Shown one piece after another: positions 6,742-8,933 of a stretch of 8,933 nucleotides of DNA. Location: assembly GCA_023434825.1 (NCBI GenBank), contig JAEYSH010000196.1, positions 1-8,933 on the forward strand. The letters run 5' to 3'. Under the pieces are notes generated by a model. It made no database searches. It was not told where the DNA came from and saw only the letters and a list, made by a program, of their open reading frames with translations. Within the stretch, counting starts at the first letter, position 1, and the number at the start of each line of letters is the position of its first letter. The stretch comes from Methanobacteriota archaeon. GTDB lineage: Archaea > Methanobacteriota > Methanobacteria > Methanobacteriales > Methanobacteriaceae. Both the position numbers and the translations under genes were made by a program.

Positions 6742-6868
6742 ATGAAAAGCATTATTTAAATCAGCACAATTAGAATCATTACTTGAACAAGAACGATTCA
6801 ATCAACAAGATGAAGAAGTTAAAAAAGAAATTCTTAAGGGTGATGTAAAATTTATTAAAAAGAATTAA
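6742..6868 (+). pseudogene. Small ORF split by a single-base frameshift, unknown product
   Basis: The ATG at 6742 opens MKSII and hits TAA at once, in the context ATTATTTAAA. Dropping one T of that T3 run joins it to an open frame that continues to the TAA at 6866-6868, giving about 41 residues. The distal part (LESLLEQERFNQQDEEVKK, then EILKGDVKFIKKN) looks coding in character: charged, helical and ending with lysines. I do not recognise the protein. It may be a small gene broken by an indel, a sequencing error in a homopolymer, or a decayed remnant of a longer gene. No strong ribosome binding site precedes the ATG, only GGGA three bases upstream. Confidence 0.35.
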
Positions 6869-7121
6869 ATAAAATCTAAAAAATCTTAAAATAAGTTCTA
6901 AAACATTTTCAATTTCATCTATATATGCATTATTCACTTATTTTTCCTCTAATTTCTTTACTGCTTTTTGATAACTTCATATACACTAAACGCTACATTT
7001 ATGCTGATTTATTCAAGTTTATACGAACTCTTTTACATCTTTATGTTGTTCTGGTATAAATAAAATCATAATTTACTTAGAATGCCATATATAAATGTTT
7101 TTTTTCAATAGATACTATATA

Positions 7122-7147
7122 TGTGCATTGCTCAAAACCAATGCACA
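7122..7147. repeat. Isolated 9-bp perfect hairpin
   Basis: TGTGCATTG (7122-7130) and CAATGCACA (7139-7147) form a perfect 9-bp stem with an 8-nt loop. It is unusually GC-containing for this gap and stands alone, without a neighbouring gene or an immediate T run on either strand. It could be part of a small RNA or a protein-binding palindrome. Confidence 0.4.
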
Positions 7148-7234
7148 CACCACAAAATGATGTAATTTTATATAAAATGATAATAAATTTAATTTCTACT
7201 TTTCTCTAAATTTAGTGTTTCTTAAAGATAAATT

Positions 7235-7265
7235 TTCATTTAAATGAAGTTTTTCATAAATTGAA
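7235..7265. promoter_or_regulatory. Palindromic candidate operators upstream of the coiled-coil genes
   Basis: A perfect 14-bp palindrome, TTCATTTAAATGAA (7235-7248), is followed 4 nt later by a weaker related one, TTCATAAATTGAA (7253-7265), in which only the TTCA/TGAA arms match. They lie about 35-65 bp upstream of the TATA box of the first coiled-coil gene, a fitting place for an activator or repressor dimer. No regulator gene is visible next to them. Confidence 0.35.
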
Positions 7266-7298
7266 GAATAAAAATAAGCTATACAAATTAATAATTTA

Positions 7299-7306
7299 TT
7301 TATAAA
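7299..7306 (+). promoter_or_regulatory. TATA box giving a probably leaderless transcript of the first coiled-coil gene
   Basis: TTTATAAA lies with its centre about 26 nt before the ATG at 7328, the usual archaeal distance from TATA to transcription start. No ribosome binding site precedes that ATG. Both facts point to an mRNA that starts at or within a few bases of the start codon. Confidence 0.45.
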
Positions 7307-7327
7307 AAGTAACATATATTTTATTAC

Positions 7328-7654
7328 ATGAAATATGAAGGCACTTCTGAGGAAGAAGAAAAATACCTCAAAACCAAAGAAAACATAATACATAATCTTT
7401 ATTCCCAAAAAAACACAGAAAAAGAATATTTAAATACAGTTGAAAAATTATTGAAATATTGGAAAAATGAATTAGGAATAGTTGATTCTCAAAGTGAAGA
7501 AAGACATGCTGAGCTCTTAAAACTAATCAACACAGAAGAAGGCACAATCAACAAAATCAGAGAAGATATAAGGAGAATTGATGAAATGATAGATAAAACC
7601 GAGGCTAACCTTAATAAAATTCAGGGAATGGTTACTTCACTAAGAAAACATTAA
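7328..7654 (+). CDS. Small coiled-coil protein A of a tandem paralogous pair, unknown function
   Basis: The 108 residues are highly charged (Glu, Lys, Arg) with heptad-like spacing of Leu and Ile from about residue 8 to 100. It should fold as a helical coiled coil or antiparallel bundle, cytosolic, with no signal peptide, membrane segment or cysteine. I do not recognise a family. It is clearly related to the next gene: residues 10-44 align without gaps to 14-48 of the neighbour with 14 identities in 35 (EEKY, then conserved II, L, KE, L, E and Y), and 65-90 align to 68-93 with 9 in 26 after a one-residue gap. The start has a TATA box at leaderless distance and no ribosome binding site. The stop codon is followed directly by ten C residues. 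The gene is probably co-transcribed with protein B, 37 nt on. An oligomeric scaffold or partner role is guesswork. Confidence 0.78.
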   Translation: MKYEGTSEEEEKYLKTKENIIHNLYSQKNTEKEYLNTVEKLLKYWKNELGIVDSQSEERHAELLKLINTEEGTINKIREDIRRIDEMIDKTEANLNKIQGMVTSLRKH

Positions 7655-7664
7655 CCCCCCCCCC
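7655..7664 (+). repeat. C10 homopolymer directly after the stop of coiled-coil gene A
   Basis: Ten C residues follow the TAA of gene A without a gap in otherwise strongly AT-rich DNA. Its last two bases enter the hairpin at 7663-7682. Such tracts are prone to slippage and also to sequencing error. Confidence 0.9.
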
Positions 7665-7682
7665 TAAAAAAGGTTTTTTAGG
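7663..7682 (+). promoter_or_regulatory. Hairpin covering the ribosome binding site of coiled-coil gene B
   Basis: CCTAAAAAA (7663-7671) and TTTTTTAGG (7674-7682) are exact complements separated by GG, so a stem of about seven or eight pairs with a small loop can form in RNA. The right arm holds the first three bases of AGGTGAT (7680-7686), a strong archaeal ribosome binding site 5 nt before the ATG at 7692. Folding would hide it. The left arm begins within the C10 tract. Confidence 0.55.
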
Positions 7683-7691
7683 TGATATTTA

Positions 7692-8012
7692 ATGCAAATA
7701 AGTGAAGAAAATAAAAATTCACAAAAAACAGAAGAAAAATACTCAAAAGAGACAGAACAAATAATTAAAGCCCTTGAAGAGCGAAGAAAAGTAAATAAAG
7801 AATTTTTATCCAATATAGAAAATTTCATAGAATACGCAAGAAAACAAACAGAAAACAACCTTCTAAGTAAAGAAAGAAGACTTAGATATAAAGATTTACT
7901 TGAAGAAGAAGAATCCCTAAAAGAAAGAATAAAAGAAGATTTAAAACGAAATAATGAATTAATTAAATCCATTAAAAAGAGTACAGAAGAATTATTCCAT
8001 ACTAAGTTTTAA
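7692..8012 (+). CDS. Small coiled-coil protein B, paralogue of the upstream gene, unknown function
   Basis: The 106 residues share the build of protein A: very rich in Glu and Lys, predicted helical through about residues 12-103, soluble, no cysteine and no membrane segment. Shared positions include EEKY (14-17), II (24-25), NKEFL (35-39) against EKEYL in protein A, and RIKEDLKR (79-86) against KIREDIRR. No known domain is recognised. Translation starts at an ATG with AGGTGAT 5 nt upstream, unlike gene A, which lacks a site, so the two are translated by different routes although they are probably in one transcript. The ribosome binding site lies in a hairpin. The stop TAA (8010-8012) overlaps the stop of the convergent kinase gene, and C9 follows 6 nt later. 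The duplication looks old, given moderate identity. Possible links with the kinase are suggested only by position. Confidence 0.78.
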   Translation: MQISEENKNSQKTEEKYSKETEQIIKALEERRKVNKEFLSNIENFIEYARKQTENNLLSKERRLRYKDLLEEEESLKERIKEDLKRNNELIKSIKKSTEELFHTKF

Positions 8013-8933
8013 GAATCTCCCCCCCCCATTTGGACAGATTCAACTGGAATAGTAAAATAAAATGTAGAACCTGCCCCTAACTCTGATTTAACCCATATTC
8101 TTCCACCGTTACTTTCTATGATTTTTTTAACAATGGATAAACCTATTCCTGTACCATCATATTCATCTCTTGTGTGCAATTGTTTGAAGACCTCAAATAT
8201 TTTATGGCTGTATTGTGGGTCCATTCCAATTCCATTATCTTCAACACTAAAAACCCACTCCTTATCTTGTTTTTTAGCTGAAATATGAATTCTTGGAGGG
8301 AACTGAGGTTTTTTAAATTTAATGGAATTACCTATCAAGTTTTGGAGAACTCTTTCCATCTGATTAGGACCGGCATGAATAACAGGCAAATTATCATGAG
8401 TTATTTCAGCTTGAGATTCTTCGATTATTGAAAGTAAATTTGTTTTAGCATTTTCAACCATTATATTCATATCAGTTTCAACAAATTCTTCTCCAGTCCT
8501 ATCAATTCTTGAATATTCCAACAAACCTTGTATTTGTGCTTTCATACGTACAGCAGCATCAACAATATAATCCATAAACTCATCAGCATCATTATCAAAT
8601 TTACCTTTGTACCTACGCTCTAAAAGCTGTGTGAAACTAGCAATAGTACGCAAAGGCTCCTGTAAATCATGACTGGTAATATAAGCAAAACTCTGTAATT
8701 CACTATTAGAACGTTTCAATTCAGCTATGGCATCTTTAAGCATTAATTCATTCTCTTTTAAATTAATATTCATTTCTTCTAATTCTACAGTACGCTCTTC
8801 AACTTTTAATTCTAAGTTATCATGTGATTTCATAACTTCTATTTCTGCTCTTTTACGCATTAGAGCCTCAACAAAAGCAAGAGACAATGATTCAATGTTT
8901 TCCATATCTTCGGCAGTATAATCAGTTTTTTTG
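8009..8933 (-). CDS. Sensor histidine kinase (GAF end, HisKA, HATPase), 5'-truncated by the window edge
   Basis: This is the C-terminal part of a two-component sensor kinase, probably soluble in its visible part. The frame stays open to the right edge, so the gene starts outside the window. The ATG at 8905 is internal, since the residues before it (DYTAED) read on smoothly into MENIESLSLAFVEALMRKRAE, the usual end of a GAF domain. In numbering from that Met, a coiled coil (about 20-70) leads to HisKA with the phosphoacceptor H79 in SHDLQEP. The ATPase domain has the N box N189/N193 (NLIGNSIKF), G1 DNGIGMD (223-229), an F box FEVFKQL (237-243) and G2 GTGIGLS (251-257). All are intact, so autokinase activity is expected. 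There is no receiver domain and no response regulator gene in view, so its partner is elsewhere. The last residues come from a G9 tract, and the stop overlaps that of coiled-coil gene B on the other strand. Confidence 0.93.
   Translation of the reverse strand, partial: KKTDYTAEDMENIESLSLAFVEALMRKRAEIEVMKSHDNLELKVEERTVELEEMNINLKENELMLKDAIAELKRSNSELQSFAYITSHDLQEPLRTIASFTQLLERRYKGKFDNDADEFMDYIVDAAVRMKAQIQGLLEYSRIDRTGEEFVETDMNIMVENAKTNLLSIIEESQAEITHDNLPVIHAGPNQMERVLQNLIGNSIKFKKPQFPPRIHISAKKQDKEWVFSVEDNGIGMDPQYSHKIFEVFKQLHTRDEYDGTGIGLSIVKKIIESNGGRIWVKSELGAGSTFYFTIPVESVQMGGGDS
8019..8027 (+). repeat. C9 homopolymer inside the 3' end of the kinase gene
   Basis: Nine C residues on the plus strand are nine G residues in the kinase reading frame. 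They run from the G of an ATG through GGG GGG GG and encode Gly-Gly-Gly shortly before the stop. It is the second long C tract within 375 nt, and again lies just past the stop of a coiled-coil gene. Confidence 0.9.

Larger units (their letters stand above)
6330..7327. other. Near 1-kb stretch without a convincing intact gene
   Basis: This is the longest gap in the window and is very AT-rich. No frame on either strand gives a convincing coding region of usual size. What can be seen is: an inverted-repeat cluster at 6509-6623, a 14-codon ORF with a perfect ribosome binding site on the minus strand, a three-part AAAGTTAA repeat, a frameshifted 41-codon ORF at 6742-6868, a 9-bp hairpin at 7122-7147, and two palindromes upstream of the coiled-coil gene promoter. 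These are listed separately. The rest shows nothing I can name. The size of the gap and the short coding-like remnants suggest decayed genes, small RNAs or both. Confidence 0.6.

Noticed and set aside
6958..7069. Minus-strand pieces that look like the start (MILFIPEQHKDVKEFV) and end (YEVIKKQ) of an acetyltransferase-like protein about 110 bp apart
   Set aside because: Only two short stretches, each closed by stops, with nothing of the middle domain. The resemblance to GNAT ends is from memory and too weak for a pseudogene call.
7196..7408. Minus-strand open frame of 70 codons overlapping the promoter and start of coiled-coil gene A
   Set aside because: It is Phe/Ile/Leu-rich as expected from AT-rich antisense DNA, starts inside gene A and has no supported start signal.
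1..8933. CRISPR array, transposase, tRNA or rRNA genes
   Set aside because: I saw no regularly spaced repeat, no transposase motif, no cloverleaf and no rRNA-like block on either strand.

Overview
The window reads as AT-rich chromosomal DNA of a methanogenic archaeon, most likely a Methanobacteriales member (Methanobacterium-like). The signs are a DHH phosphoesterase of the archaea-specific type with a DnaJ-like zinc finger, a rubrerythrin/superoxide-reductase pair, AT-rich TATA boxes, AGGTGAT/GGGAG-type ribosome binding sites, T-rich terminators and a lysine/isoleucine/asparagine-rich proteome. The genus is inference; no rRNA or tRNA gene is present.

Left part (1-4324): a 5'-truncated rubrerythrin gene and a superoxide reductase gene, 9 nt apart, form an oxidative-stress operon that ends in a T-rich terminator. 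They are followed by a monocistronic lipoprotein gene, then a large DHH nuclease-like gene (four CxxCxGxG zinc motifs, S1, OB fold, DHH, DHHA1). That gene converges on a small membrane-anchored FxLYD-like protein gene on the minus strand.

Middle part (4325-6329): a stand-alone PIN-domain protein gene (plus strand) converges, with only 5 nt between stops, on a CNNM/CorC-type membrane transporter gene (DUF21, two CBS, CorC_HlyC).

Right part: 6330-7327 is about 1 kb with no convincing intact gene. It holds several inverted repeats, a short ORF on each strand, one of them split by a single-base frameshift, and palindromes upstream of the next gene. From 7328 two small, charged coiled-coil genes lie in tandem. 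They are clearly paralogous to each other and belong to no family I recognise. Each is followed within a few bases of its stop by a long C homopolymer (C10 and C9). A hairpin between them covers the ribosome binding site of the second. The second gene converges on, and shares its stop codon bases with, a GAF-HisKA-HATPase sensor kinase gene that runs off the right edge. The C9 tract encodes the glycines at the C-terminus of that kinase. This coiled-coil pair with its regulatory DNA is the best candidate here for something undescribed.

There is no CRISPR array, transposase, rRNA or tRNA.
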